NCBI RefSeq assembly: GCF_033958435.1
Contig: NC_134152.1
Location: 14,556,001-14,620,000, forward strand
Length of the DNA stretch: 64,000 nt
From: Carettochelys insculpta
Taxonomy: Eukaryota > Chordata > Testudines > Carettochelyidae
Direction of reading: 5' to 3'
The notes below the pieces were generated by a model that made no database searches, was not told where the DNA came from, and saw only the letters and a list, made by a program, of their open reading frames with translations. Positions 52,806 to 64,000 of the stretch are shown here, in pieces. Positions within the stretch are counted from its first letter, which is position 1, and each line of letters opens with the position of its first letter. The position numbers and the translations under genes were made by a program.

Positions 52806-54165
52806 CATCTTTCTCTGTAAACACCTGTTTGTTTTTTTCTTACATATTTACTTTGAAAAATCTTACAAATGATTAAAGTGTCTGTGTTCTGTACTCCTTT
52901 CCGTGCAAAGAGCCATTAGCTTGTCATATGAAAATACTCACAGATGATAGAAACTTCTGGTTTCCATTCTGTCATCAATTTAAGTAATCTGATCTACCTT
53001 GCGTTTTTATAAGGTACCTCTTGCTGTGGTATTAAAGAGCAGAAAGTTCTTCCACATTTACTCCCCCACATGCCACCAAAATGGCAAGAGACTGTGTCTC
53101 TAACCAACAGACACTGAGTCACCTTCAGATGAGCAACTATGTAGTTGTTAGTTTCCTCTTTCCTCATAGTAACATTTCCCCAAGAACTAAGTTGCTCTTC
53201 ACTGGAAACAGCTGCAATTAATTCCTACTGCCCATGAGAGTAATAATGGCTGTCCGTTCAACTAGCAATGACTTTATGGATAGGTTTCCAATTTGGAAAC
53301 CTCCTAGTCCTCAGATAAACAGATCTTGGTAAGTATTGAAGAAACTTGCTCCTGCCTTACCCATTCTGAAGACTCCATTTATGCTGCTCTCAAAAGTAAA
53401 TTAAGCCAACCAAAACCAAAAAAACATCCAAAGTTCTTTCCTGTAGGGTTTGATTTTTCTGAATTTTCTCAGTTTTGTCTCTTATTGCACATCAAGCACC
53501 TTCAGTGTTTTTTTTATTCCGAAACACCAATTACAAATGGTCTGGAGATATTTACAGAGGGGAAACTGAATGTCATATAATATAATGAACTGGGGAAGGA
53601 AAAATACTATGGTGGCAGCAAAGGTGTATTTTTCTGCATTATACCATTACATGGGGCTATGCACCGAAGAGCAAGGTGAAATATCTTTCCTTTAGTTTAT
53701 AATGGCCAGATTTTCTCAAGTGCTAGCATTGGCAGATCCCACTGCAACCTCTAGGAACAGGGGCTATTCAGAACCTTTGAAAACCAGTCCGTACTGAGTG
53801 TGTGTTAAATGTATCTGGACCTGGTGTTTAAAAAAATAAAATAGTACGCTAGTTACATGAGATCATGTGGATCTTTAGGACATTAAGCTAAAAATGATGT
53901 TATTCAGTTATTAAAATATGACGTTTAAAAAACTAAGGAATCTAAATTTTAAATGATTCGTCAGAGTAATCTGCAGTGGGTTCTTACTACACTCAGTTAT
54001 TTACAGTGAGCAAGTGTGGAATTAACTGAAATACCCCACTTTCAAATTTCCATCTTTTATATTTGTTTTATATCATGCTAATTGATATTTCCCTAATTTA
54101 CAACAACCTTATGATTTATTAAGTAGGAGCTCTGGAGACTTCCAATTTTTGCACTTAAATTAAAT
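52806..54165 (+). other. Intronic sequence, no recognisable feature
   Basis: No gene or recognised repeat. The 84-codon frame at 53326-53580 has no domain I know. Confidence 0.45.
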
Positions 54166-54594
54166 GGCTGCATCTACTCGGGCAGCTTCTGTTGGCAAAA
54201 CTGGAGTTTTGTTGACAAAACTCGCCAAGCAGCTACACTGTTTAAGCACTCTGTCGAGCGTTTGTCGACAAAACTCAGCTGTTCAGTCGGCAGCGTTATC
54301 CCTGTTCCTGGTCAGGTATAACGCCTCTGTCAACAGTGTTTTGTCGATAGGGTGCCCATGTGGACAGTTCTGTTGACAGAGAGGGCTTCAGGTTTCCCGG
54401 GCAGCCCTGTCTGCAGAGCTTCCAGTCAGCCATTCTGATGAGAGAGGGAAAGCAGTCTGGCTGCTCTCTGTCAACAGAGAGGCTTGCTCTTTCAATCTGC
54501 TTTTGTGTAGACACAATCTGTCTACAGAGGTACTTGCTAAGGTTCCTCTGTCAACAGTGATCTCTGTCAACAGAGTCTGCCCTTTTAGACGTGG
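54166..54594. mobile_element. Harbinger-like MITE rich in TGTCAACAGA motifs
   Basis: The left end ggctgcatctactcgggcag and the reverse complement of the right end, ggccacgtctaaaagggcag, are imperfect inverted repeats of the family terminus. The interior repeats tgttgacaaaact/ctgtcaacagag motifs in both orientations about ten times, analogous to the CTTTCAAAAG repeats of the MITE at 24934. Confidence 0.6.
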
Positions 54595-57500
54595 CCAGTC
54601 AGCACAGCCATATCTCCTGAGTACCTCACATGGTGTCAGACATCACACATTTGACCCAGATTTTTAAATGTGTCCCATACTGCTGTATCAAAGTCCATAT
54701 TAATCTAGTTTTGCAAATTTTCCTGGTTCTGAGCTGTCACTGTTTTACACCCACAGTCAGTCACTGTCAGGCTTGCACAAACAGGTGGAGCAAGACAAAT
54801 ATGTAGAGAGAAAATTATATAGCCAAGTACCAGCCTCTGAAGTTACAAGAATTTACGTAATTTTCAGTTAATATCTTGAGGGCCTTTATGCCCATACTAC
54901 AAGTCACTGTCATCTACCAGTTGCAAGATTAGTAATATTTCTGGAGTTCTGCGTTTATTCAATTTATTTGGTTATGGATATTTTCATACCATTATTTTAG
55001 CATGTGAATAGCAAGGTCTACAGTTCAAGCCTGGAGGTGTCCCCAGCAGAAAAGAGGAGGGGAAGAAAAAAAAAAAAAAAGAAACACTAAAGATACCAAT
55101 GGAGGTACCCTGGAGAAGACAGAAGAGGTATTGCAGATTTCAGAATAGCTGCTACAAGGAATTCACTTGGAGCACTGATAGACAATGTGGATGAATATTT
55201 GATTTCTGCAATAGTAGTGGATGTGACTTTAGTGTGATCCAGGATGAGATCCTGATGTCTGGCAAGAAAAGGTCCAAAAAGTATCAGAAGGATCTAAGCA
55301 TGTTAGTGGGAAAGACTAAATGATGTCAAGTATGTCCATGGTAACAGGCATTTGTCCGTGTGATGGCAGAGCTAATGTTACCATTTTCCTGTGGCGACTA
55401 CCTCATCATTTTAAGAAGAAATTATGCCAGGACCTGGAGTTATAATTAAGATGAGCTGCATATATCGGTTTGCCTGGGAGTTTGGGGGCTCAAGTATCAA
55501 AATAACATTGCAGTAGTATGTCAAGTTTTCATTCTTCATGTACTTAGAACGTAGACATTGGTGACATGAGACTGCTGGTAATTTTACTGAGCTATTTTGA
55601 TGAGACTAAAAAGAGTGTATTTCAGTTTTTGGACCTGCCTAAATCCATCTGTGTCCTGGATTCTGTATGATTCAAAATAACTCATGACAGTATTGTTGCC
55701 TGCACAATATACCGTGACTGGGAGATGTTACTTGATGCTGTCCAACCTGGAACTAATCAATCAAAACACAGTATACATGGGCTATCTCTCTGCCATTTGG
55801 CAAATATTTGCAGTGTATCCAGAATAAAACATTCAGTACCTGTTGAGGAACTTACTCTGATGTATATTGTCACTTCTCTTCAAACTCCTAGCAATATTAG
55901 CTACTAAAAGAGTATGCCATGTGGTCTGTTCATCGACATTGAGCCATTGAATAAGCTTCAGCATGAAGATGCCTTGGAACTTCTGTTGAACGTATAAAAA
56001 GAATGTAATGGCACTAGGTAAAACTTTAAAATTCCCCTTAGGAGATTAGCTGGTTAAAAAAATTCAGCCAATACAATACAATCTTCAGCCACATTAGAGA
56101 TTACAAGTAGCGCTGAAGAAACCAGTCAGCATATGGATCTGTTTTCAGTGTGTCAGTTCCAAGATACAGCTGATCTTGTACAAGATCCTGTACAGGCAAG
56201 CAGACCCTGGAGTTCTGTGCAGCTTGTGAAGAAATAAAGCTTTTTGAGAGACTTGTAATGACCGAGTTGTTTGCCCATTCAGATGTTGAGCTTTCAGCAC
56301 TGGGACAGAAATAAAACAATTAGCTGACTGATTTCTGTTAAAATGAATGAAAACCATGAGTGCCTTCAGGAGTGACCAAATGAAGTGTTGGAGTTTGCAA
56401 AAAAGCAAACCCAGAGTACAATAATAGAGAATGTTAAAACAAACTGACTTTTTTTAGTGTCAATACTTGTTTTCTACAAAAAATATTCAGTTAGTACACA
56501 GAATCATTGTTTCATTTGATTAAAAAAAAATCCCAGCTATTGGCATGCTTGTATTTTTTTTTATGTAACACTGTGTTCAATAAAACTCTTAATGTCTTTC
56601 ATTGTATCCCTCATTTCAAGATGTATTGTTCTTTATACTGATCATCACTGTCTCATTTCAGAGTTTGGGTGTTTGAGAAATATGGATACAACTGGTTATA
56701 CTGTATGGCCTCTGGGGATTTCTGGGAGTATGGTAATCTTTTTGGGATTCTTAGAAAATCTGGCAATTACTGCTTGACAGTTCCTGTATGTTGTGTCCAG
56801 AATACACTTTGCTGGAAAATAGCATGTATCATATTTTCTTAGTAACAGAAAAAAAGTCCCTAAGTCTCTCATATTAGGTTATATAAAATAAGGAAGTAGT
56901 TAGTGGATGCTTCATTGTTAGTCTTTCAGAGTTGGACTGGACAAAATATTTGAGAATATACTTCACAAAACAATTAACATGGGATGGGCTGAGCACTGGA
57001 ATGGAAGCAGAAGTTTCAGACAAAATCTAGGTGTGTGAGCATAAGAACTAGAAATGGACAAGATGACAGCATTTTGATAGTGAGTTGGCTTGAAGAGTGA
57101 ATAAACTTTTATTTAATAATGAGCATATGTTCGTCCTTTTAAAAACTGTATTGTATAATTATGGACTTCAACTGAAATCTTGTGCAGCACTCTGCAAAAA
57201 TAGTGTTCTTCATTCTTTCAGACTAATCAGAAGCTTGGCTGTAGTATAGAATTATGGCTCATTTTGTATGTCATTTGGAAGAGTTAGAAGAAAGGGGAGA
57301 AGCAAACACTGTTTTCCGCCCTATGGGTAAAGCAATTTCAGAATACGATACTAGTGTTCCCTTTTGCATAGTAGGAAAGAACTCCTCCCATAGCAGGTGC
57401 AATGCTGTGACCTGATTTGTGTAGAGTGCTGAACAGTCCTTTCTGACCTTTAAATTGTATAAATCCCCTTAATTATATGTGCCAGAGCTCAGGAAACAGC

Positions 57501-57630
57501 TGAACAACTTGTATATGGGGGACCATCTCACTTTGAAGAAAAATAGCTTATGGTTTTAGGTTGGTTGACCATTATTAGAGCATCTGTTTTTGCAGATGCT
57601 GGCTCCTTGCCGCCATGATACAGATCTAGT
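54595..57630 (+). other. Intronic sequence, no recognisable feature
   Basis: Three kilobases of AT-rich sequence with no supported gene. An A-rich run lies at 55064-55080. Confidence 0.5.
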
Positions 57631-58084
57631 TGATATAGATCTTGTTAATTCTGTGATTCTAACCAGCCCTCCATAACCGGCCTTGTGCTACCCAAGCCCC
57701 AGTGCGGGGCAAGCCAGTTCCCGCCAGGAGAAGAGCTGGGTTGGGCCGGCCCAGCCCCATGCGCTGCTCAAGGCCCAGCAGCAGGGCTGGCCTCTCAGTG
57801 GGGGCCATGCCAATGCCTATTGCACAGCTGACCAGAGGTCATGCTGCCGGGGCCAAGGTATCCGAGTGGCCGGCATCGGGAGAGACTCAGCTTTTCCCCA
57901 GGGCAGGACCAACTAGTGGGACTGGGCTTTCCAGGCCCTCCCTGTGCAAGTTGGTGGGAAACAGGCCGGGACTGACTCTGGGGCTCTCCCCCGGCCAGCA
58001 GATGGAGGGGCGGAGGAGAGGGCAAAGTGCCCCACATGGGAGCACTGGACACTTGTTCTCCTGTGAGATTCCTGGTCACCACGA
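57631..58084 (+). repeat. GC-rich unclassified segment before LINE fragment
   Basis: The GC content rises sharply (gttgggccggcccagcccca). Overlapping open frames at 57683-58175 on both strands look like composition artefacts. It may be part of the LINE upstream region or a separate repeat. Confidence 0.4.
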
Positions 58085-58680
58085 ACCTATCCATGGACAA
58101 AGAACTGAACATCAGAATCGGGAAGGCAGCTACTGTTTTTGGCAGACTTACGAAACAAGCATGGAGCAATTCTAAGCTGACAGTGAAAACAAAGATACTA
58201 ATCTACCAGACATATGTATTCAGTATCCTGCTATATGAATCTGAGACATGGACCACCTATTCGAACCAGGAGAAAAAATTGAACAGCTTCCATCTTCGCT
58301 GCCTCCTCAGAATTATGAATATCAACTGGCAAGATAAAGTTTCAAATGGAGATGTCCTGTAAAGATCTGGCATACTCAGCCTCATAGCAATCCTCAACAG
58401 CAGAAGACTACAATGGCTTAGTTTTGTGAGAAGAATGGTTGATGATAGTCTTCCCAAAGAAGTCCTCTTTGCTGAACTGTCATGCAGGTTGAGAACAAGA
58501 AGAAGACCAAAGCTAAGGTTCGAGGATACATGCAAAAACACCATGAAAAAATTCAACATCAAGCTAAACTCCTGGGAATCTACATCATCAGATCAAATTA
58601 CCTGGCGATGATTGCTATGACAGGGCAATCCTTCAATAATATATGTGCAAGTCACACAAAAGAACTTTGTACTAGAAGGA
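58085..58680 (+). mobile_element. LINE C-terminal fragment, same family as 26100-27286
   Basis: The plus strand reads SMDKELNIRIGKAATVFGRL, TVKTKILIYQTYVFSILLYE, LNSFHLRCLLRIMNINWQDK, then after a stop at 58360 ILNSRRLQWLSFVRRMVDDS and LPKEVLFAELSCRLRTRRRP. This is the thumb and C-terminal region of a non-LTR RT, with the usual LY(G/E)SExWT, RCLRRI and RRLxWL..VxRM blocks. It fits as the missing C-terminal half of the family at 26100-27286. Disrupted by a stop and shifts. Confidence 0.75.
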
Positions 58681-59119
58681 AAAACTCAGGCTGTGTCTAC
58701 ACTGTGAGATAAAATCAATATATAATAAATAAGAATACTTAATCTTGATATTATGAATTCAAATAAAGTGTCCAGAAAGCTTCTTGAAATTCAACCCACC
58801 TTTTCTCTGTGTCGACTCTCTATATCCCCATTGCCCCATGCAAGTTCAACAGCGTGAGCACTGCATGATGGGTACCTATCCCACGGTGCCTTAGCCCTGG
58901 TTGCTTGTGAGTGTTTTGTGTTGGAATCCCAGAATTCCAAGCACTATACCAGAATTCACTGCATCACTAACCACGTGAGGAAAAAACTGGAGATTGCACC
59001 ATTTCCTGCTGCAGCATTCCAGCACAAGCATGGATTCATGAATGCTCCAACTCATAGCACAGATCATTTTGACAACCACAGTGGCTGTTACACAATTTGT
59101 CCTTCACTTGCAAAGCTCA

Positions 59120-59770
59120 ATGGCGCTTGTCTATCCTGCTGCTGTTGCTGCTGCTGCTGCTGATGATGATGATGGTGGTGTTTTGGAACAGCAATTGTGC
59201 CAGCTGCAGTCCAGGAATGCTGAGCTGGTGGCTGCCATTAATGCATTGATGACAGTGGAGCGGTATTTTTGGACTTGAGAGACCAGGACAAACTGGGATC
59301 ACATCATTTTGGAGTCCTGTGATGACCAGCAGCGGGTGCAGAACTTTAGCATGCACAAGTCCATCTTTGTGGAACTTTGTGCTGCACCCACCTTGAAGCC
59401 ACAGGGTGATGTCCGCCCTGAAACACAGCAACGCAAAATAAGGCAGGCTTTAACAGTAGTAAAGCAAGTGGCAATTATACTGTGGAAGTTTGCAACCCCC
59501 GACAGTTACCAGTCAGTGGCAAATCAGTTCAGGGTGGGCAGATCTACAGTGGGGTCTCTGGTGATGGAGGTGGCCCATGCAATCTGTCGGCATCTCCTTA
59601 GGAAGACTATGACCCTGGGAGATGTACAGGGCATAGTAGATGGTTTTGCTGTGCGGGGTTTTCCTAACTGCCGTGAGGCAATAGATGGCACGCACATGCC
59701 CATCATGGCCTTGGAGTATATTAATTAGAAGGGGTACTTCTCCATGATGGAAAGAGGCTGTTTTCAGGCT
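59120..59770 (+). pseudogene. Harbinger transposase N-terminal half, disrupted
   Basis: The sequence reads LEQQLCQLQSRNAELVAAIN, a TGA at 59276, FSMHKSIFVELCAAPTLKPQ, VAIILWKFATPDSYQSVANQ, FRVGRSTVGSLVMEVAHAIC and RGFPNCREAIDGTHMPIMAL, then a TAG at 59726 where an Arg/Lys codon is expected (YIN*KGYFSMM). This matches the helix-turn-helix and the first catalytic aspartate block (DGTH) of HARBI1-like DDE transposases. The fragment at 30184-30483 begins about where this one ends, so the window holds two complementary halves from different copies. Confidence 0.85.
59138..59180 (+). repeat. Trinucleotide repeat (CTG)n(ATG)n
   Basis: A run of ctgctgctgttgctgctgctgctgctg passes directly into atgatgatgatggtggtg. 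It lies within the Harbinger transposase remnant, where it would encode an alanine-then-aspartate run. Confidence 0.8.
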
Positions 59771-59775
59771 TGGTC

Positions 59776-60203
59776 AACATTAGGCAAGTAAGTTGATTTC
59801 AAATATGTAATTCTAGCTGCGGTAATTGATGTAAGTGAAATATAAATGGATGATAGTTACCAAAAAACTGGAAGTCTTTTCTACATCAGTTTGTGGCATT
59901 CTATATATAAAAATGAAATTCCTTTTCAGTTTTATGCAATCTTCTAAAAACAGGAACATTTTTTTCTTTCTGACCTAGAGGACTTGAGAGTATCAAGAAC
60001 TCCTCGTTTCTAATCCTGACTTTGCTGCTGAGTTGCACTGTGGTCTTGGGAAAATCATTCAATCCTCCATCGCTATTACTCCTCTAGCAAAAAACAGCCC
60101 TAAATTATTCTTCCACAGGTGTACAAAGCAAAAAGAATATACAGTAATCACTATAATTCTGACTACCAGAAAATCTTCATAAGCAAAAGAATTGCCTCTC
60201 ACT
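59776..60203 (+). other. Intronic gap
   Basis: No recognised feature. Confidence 0.4.
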
Positions 60204-60557
60204 GTGAGGGGTGATTTGATAGCAGCGTTCAACTTCCTGAAGGGGGGCGCTAGAGAGGATGAAGAGAGGCTGGTTCTCAGTAGTGATGGATGGCAGAACA
60301 AGGAACAATGATCTCAAGTTACAGAGGGGGAGGTGTAGGCTGAATATTAGAAAACAATGTTTTAGCAGGAAAGTGGTGAAGCACTGAAATACATTACCTA
60401 GAGAGGTGGTGAAATCTCCATCCCTAGTGGTTCTTAAGTCATGGCTTGACAAAGTCCTGATTGGGATGGTTTACTTAGGATTGATCCTGATTTGGGCCAG
60501 GGGCTGCACTCAATGAGCTGTGGTCCTTCCAAGCCCTAGGAGTCTATGATTCTATGT
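60204..60557 (+). repeat. CR1 3'-end fragment
   Basis: The plus strand reads the terminal CR1 ORF2 block (gatttgatagcagcgttcaa, ggcagaacaaggaacaatga, gaatattagaaaacaatgtt) and the 3' end ggtccttccaagccctagga...gattctatg. It is 5'-truncated and disrupted. Confidence 0.85.
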
Positions 60558-60647
60558 GTTCTGTTCCTTGTAAAGAGCCATATACAAAACACTGTGGTTT
60601 AGGTAGAAGAAAAGCAGGACTTTTATTAATAGGCATAGGAACATAAG

Positions 60648-60860
60648 AACAGCCATACTGGATCAGACAAATGGTCCATCTAGTCCAGTATCCTGTCTTC
60701 TGACAGCAGCTGATGCCCAATCAGAGAATCCTGGGGCTGGAAGAGACCTCAGGAGATCATTGAGTCCAGCTCCCTGCCCAAAGCAGAACCAGATGCTTCA
60801 GAGGGAATGAATAATAAAGAGCAATTATCAAGTGATCCATTTCACTATCCAGGCCTAGCT
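60648..60860 (+). repeat. Dispersed repeat with a nested CR1 3' end
   Basis: The segment aacataagaacagccatact...cagatgcttcagagggaatg is a dispersed repeat common in sauropsid genomes whose class I cannot name. A CR1 3' end on the minus strand (agaatcctggggctggaaga, about 60721-60790) interrupts it. Confidence 0.55.
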
Positions 60861-61702
60861 TCTAGCAGTCAGATAATCTTGACTAGTAGCCATTGAGGGA
60901 TCTTTCCTATTGGGATGTTGAAGTTTAACTGTTTAATCTGTAAGCCTCATCTAAATGGATGAGGCTTGCCGGTTACCGTTAACCAGTGCGTGTTGGAGCA
61001 GCCCTCCATCTGCTGCAGACCAGCTCCATGGGTCCCACCTGGAGGTTGGGGTGAGGGCACTCCAGCACAGCTGGAGCAGCCCTCATTCGCAGTGGGCCCC
61101 AACCAGGACCCTTTTGGGCACCCAAAATTGACATTACATTAGCAATTCTCCAGTACAGAAGCCAATCTGATAGGTTCCATAATACAGTTAGTGCTGCAAT
61201 TTCATATATGAGTAATAACTGATAGCCTTTTTTGCTCTGTTACTTAACCATGGTGGTATCTTTTGGTGGTCTTGTTATTTTTACTTACTGTATATATTTT
61301 GTTTGAGTATTCTGGTATTTGTAAAAATTGTCCATGCAGCTTGCAAGCACTTCACTTCAAATTCACTGTTTAGATATTTTTCTTGTTTAAAACACACACA
61401 CCAAAAGGAGCAAGTCTTTTTAGTGCTAATTATGTTTCTACATCTTCTGAAAAGGCTTCGGGTGATGAAAGTGTACCCTCAAGGACACAGAAAAGTGCTG
61501 CATAGTAGAATCTGTACACTACATTTTGTGAATAGGGGGTTAAAAGTATTCATTGAGAAGAAAGGAAGATCAGATGTTACTGTATGTAGTACTCTGCTAC
61601 AATGGGATTGAGGAAAGTCTCTCAAACATCTGAAAAAGCATGCAACATCAGCTTTTGGTTTGACTGATAAAATCCTCCAAGGGAGATGATTTTCCAGTCA
61701 GA
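60861..61702 (+). other. Intronic sequence
   Basis: A moderately GC-rich stretch at 60970-61130 may be an unclassified repeat. No gene is supported; the 102-codon frame at 61303-61611 has no domain. Confidence 0.4.
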
Positions 61703-61707
61703 AATAC

Positions 61708-62149
61708 TGTAGGGTGCGAGAAGACATTGTAACAGTCGAGAGTGCAGTCCGACCCTTCTGTGAATCCTCAGGAGAATCTAAACAGACCAGTCTGTGCAAG
61801 GTGAAAAGCTGCAAAATAACTGCCATGGGAACTGCTGCAGAGCAAGCCATGCTTGCCAAGACTTCAAGGCTACGCTGGCAGTAGGCCACTAGAGATAGTG
61901 ATAAGGAATGCATAGGCAGTTTTAGGCAATCTTATGTTAATGAGCTCAGCTTTATCAGGTAGAGTTAGGAGGCCTGTTACAGAGCCTCTCCCCGAGCGAA
62001 GCTCAACGTGTCGGGTTTCCCCCCCACTGGTGACTGCGGCGTCTCCAGGGCTCCCATCGCGGGTGTCACGTGCTTTCAATAAACCAAATATAGCACTCAC
62101 CTTCTGGGTGCAGCCTCGTTTCTGGGGAACCCGAGCCTGGTTGACTACA
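61708..62149 (+). repeat. Solo LTR of an endogenous retrovirus, 442 bp
   Basis: The unit begins TGTAG and ends CTACA, perfect short inverted ends, and is flanked by the 5-bp direct repeat AATAC at 61703-61707 and 62150-62154. AATAAA lies at 62078-62083 and the following 65 bases (…tgggtgcagcctcgtttctgg) have the look of R-U5. No internal viral sequence is present, so the provirus was lost by LTR-LTR recombination. Retroviral subgroup not assigned. Confidence 0.85.
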
Positions 62150-62154
62150 AATAC

Positions 62155-63721
62155 TATACAGGTTTTCAGCCTCTCAAAGAGACAGTGTCCAGTGTAACCT
62201 TAGCAAAGCTCTCTTTTTGGTAGTTTGTCTTGGAATATATTGAAGTCAGTATTTATTACTATTTGGGTAAACATAATGTACCTCAGGGTCACTTGATCAT
62301 ATCCAAATTTGGTCCACTGATTGGATCATTAGTTTCCCCAGTTTGGACCTGGTAAGGTACTGAAAGGGAGTACCATGGAATTGTCATGAATGAATGCAGG
62401 GACAGGGTTAACCCTTAGAAGTCTCTCTCTATGTGGGTCAGTCAGGTAAACCAATGGGAGGAAGTAAAACTCTTTCGAACCAAGAACAATTGCAGTCTGA
62501 GGAGCCTTTGTGTGGCTGATGCAGAGGAGACAGACAGAAATGATAAATCCTAAGCAACTGGAATGAATCCATTAAATATTCTGGCCATAATCGGAGCATG
62601 GATATGTAAATAGAAAGGAAATGTTTAGTTAGACATGATCAAGTTATTTTTATTTTGGGAATTGGTGTGGCATTTCTCCGATGAAGAGTTGATTCTTTCC
62701 TCTGTACTCTGTAACTTCTAAGATGAATCCCAGAGAAGTAATTGTCTGTGCTGCAACTGGAATGTTTTGAGTTGTGTTACATGTGGCATCTAAGTAGGCT
62801 TATTTACTTCCTTGGTATTTTTGTTTTTGTGAATAAATTACTTTTTTAAGGCAATGTTTTTGATTTCTGTGTCCCAGAGAAAGTCTGTATGAATGCCCAC
62901 CTAAAGCAAGGTCAGCGATCGATTACAGCCTAATTTCTTCCTCCTTGTTTTCAAGCTTTCTCCTAAGGCTTGGAGTTACCCTGCAAGGAGATATCCTAAG
63001 CGTTAGAATAAGGTTCCAACGATATGTGATCTACATATCCTAAGTGTGTCTTCCTGGGTTCTAAAGAGGGGTTTTTCTCTCTTAGGTGGTGGCAGTCTAC
63101 CAACCCAGGGTCAGGGAATCTGTGAGCTTGGGGAGTTTGTTTATGCAGAGCCTAGAGAGGAAAGGTATTTTTAATGTTTTTGTAGGCCCCTCTTTCTGCA
63201 GTAGGAGTGTCAGAGTGGGGAAGCAGCCCTGACATGAGCAATTATTTATTCCCTCCAATATTTACTGAAAATAGGCAGTAGCTTTCAAGAATCCATCAGA
63301 CTCCTGTCCATCCGTTTTGTTTCACAGATTGACTTTGTGCCTTTTGCCAAGCACCTCCGTATCTTTCTTCCATCATCCACCTGCACGTTTGAGTAGTACT
63401 TTGCAGTTAGGAGTCACTTTGCTTCTCAGCCCTCCCAGCTGCAAGTGAGCTTTACGTTTACAACAGGTTGAACTTCTCTAGTTCATCACCTTTGGGACCT
63501 GACCAGTGCCTTTGATAAGTGGACATCTGGCTAACTAAAATCATGTCTGAACAGAGTCTGCTGGGTTCGTGAGGGTCAACCTGTAGCTCCTTTCACTCAG
63601 TGAATTGAATCAATACTAATGTGAGGCACTATTGTACCTCTCACCCTTTCCCAATTCGCCCTTAACATACAGTCCTATTTGAATTATTTCTGTTACTAAA
63701 TTTCATTGTCTTGTCTTATAG
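62155..63721 (+). other. End of the 47.2-kb intron
   Basis: No gene or recognised repeat. It ends with a pyrimidine-rich tract and acceptor (cttgtcttatag) for the exon at 63722. Confidence 0.5.
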
Positions 63722-63871
63722 GTTTTGCAGTAGCCCAGTGTATAAACCAGCACAATCCATCACCCCTTTCATCGCCATCTCCTTCTTCCAGTGGCAGTGG
63801 GAGCACTGGTCACTGTGATTCAGTTACTGCCAGTTCAACTTCAACCCCTTCTGCAGCACAGAGTCCATCAG
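63722..63871 (+). CDS. CLEC16A: CLEC16A coding exon (FAVAQCINQH... segment)
   Basis: Two bases complete the glycine codon split after VPG, and the exon continues FAVAQCINQHNPSPLSSPSP, then SSSGSGSTGHCDSVTASSTS and TPSAAQSPS plus one base. This is the start of the Ser/Pro-rich, poorly ordered C-terminal tail of CLEC16A. The acceptor is gtcttatag and the donor CAG/gtaaat. The 150-base exon preserves the same phase at both ends, so it could be skipped without a frameshift, and tail exons of this gene are known to vary among isoforms. Confidence 0.93.
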
Positions 63872-64000
63872 GTAAATCAAAATTTTCAAGCTTGGCATCC
63901 AGGGTGCACCCTAATGTATTTTATAAACTCTCATTGGATTAAATTGTAAATTGTGTCTCGAAACTTTTTTTACTATGCTGGATGTCTTTGCAACAGAGTC
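63872..64000 (+). other. Start of the next CLEC16A intron
   Basis: Intronic sequence after the donor; the gene continues beyond the window. Confidence 0.6.

Larger units (their letters stand above)
58692..59775 (+). mobile_element. PIF/Harbinger element, left half
   Basis: The left terminus ggctgtgtctacactgtgag at 58692 is followed by a 430-bp leader, a trinucleotide repeat and transposase N-terminal sequence, and the element breaks off near 59775. It ties the ggctgtgtctacact terminus to a Harbinger transposase and so supports the assignment of the MITEs in this window. Confidence 0.75.

Noticed and set aside
57683..58175. Open frames in the GC-rich segment before the LINE fragment
   Set aside because: They run on both strands, have no domain and partly overlap LINE coding sequence in another frame.
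59138..59180. Trinucleotide repeat as a host polyalanine tract
   Set aside because: It lies inside a broken Harbinger transposase and not in a host exon.
16526..63721. Additional CLEC16A exons inside the large intron
   Set aside because: The flanking exons join directly in phase and give the known VPG-FAVAQ junction; I saw no intronic frame resembling CLEC16A.

Overview
This is vertebrate nuclear DNA: a stretch of a large, AT-rich, intron-dominated gene packed with transposons. The only host gene I can support is the orthologue of CLEC16A, on the + strand. Four coding exons (9111-9262, 14024-14228, 16358-16525, 63722-63871) join in compatible phases and carry conserved C-terminal CLEC16A sequence. 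They are separated by introns of 4.8 kb, 2.1 kb and 47.2 kb. The gene enters and leaves the window inside introns. The mobile-element mix points to a sauropsid and most likely a turtle: many CR1 LINEs, a tRNA-derived SINE with a CR1-like tail of the kind known from cryptodiran turtles, PIF/Harbinger and hAT MITEs, Penelope-like repeats and DIRS retrotransposons. The species assignment is inference.

Layout. 1-9110: upstream intron with CR1 fragments, a non-autonomous Harbinger element containing a minisatellite, and a Tigger-like MITE. 9111-16525: three CLEC16A exons; their introns hold a 2.8-kb CR1 copy (- strand) split by a second Tigger-like MITE, a Penelope-like remnant with a hammerhead-ribozyme-like core, and a hAT MITE with a clear 8-bp target duplication. 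16526-63721: one giant intron. It contains DIRS copy 1 (18358-24472, decayed), LINE and CR1 layers with a SINE, a large Harbinger element invaded by CR1, DIRS copy 2 (35447-41548, apparently intact) inserted into a CR1, an ancient third DIRS remnant (about 44285-47330), further hammerhead-bearing repeats, a Harbinger transposase remnant and a solo LTR.

The most interesting object is DIRS copy 2. It has 155-bp inverted terminal repeats, an internal complementary region that reads as the joined ends of the element, and open gag, reverse transcriptase/RNase H and tyrosine recombinase frames with all recognisable catalytic residues. Its gag and recombinase frames are one and the same frame, separated by a single TGA. 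The first ATG after that TGA, in any frame, opens the recombinase frame, while the RT frame has no ATG before the RT domain. This suggests an expression scheme of termination-reinitiation for the recombinase and frameshifting for RT.
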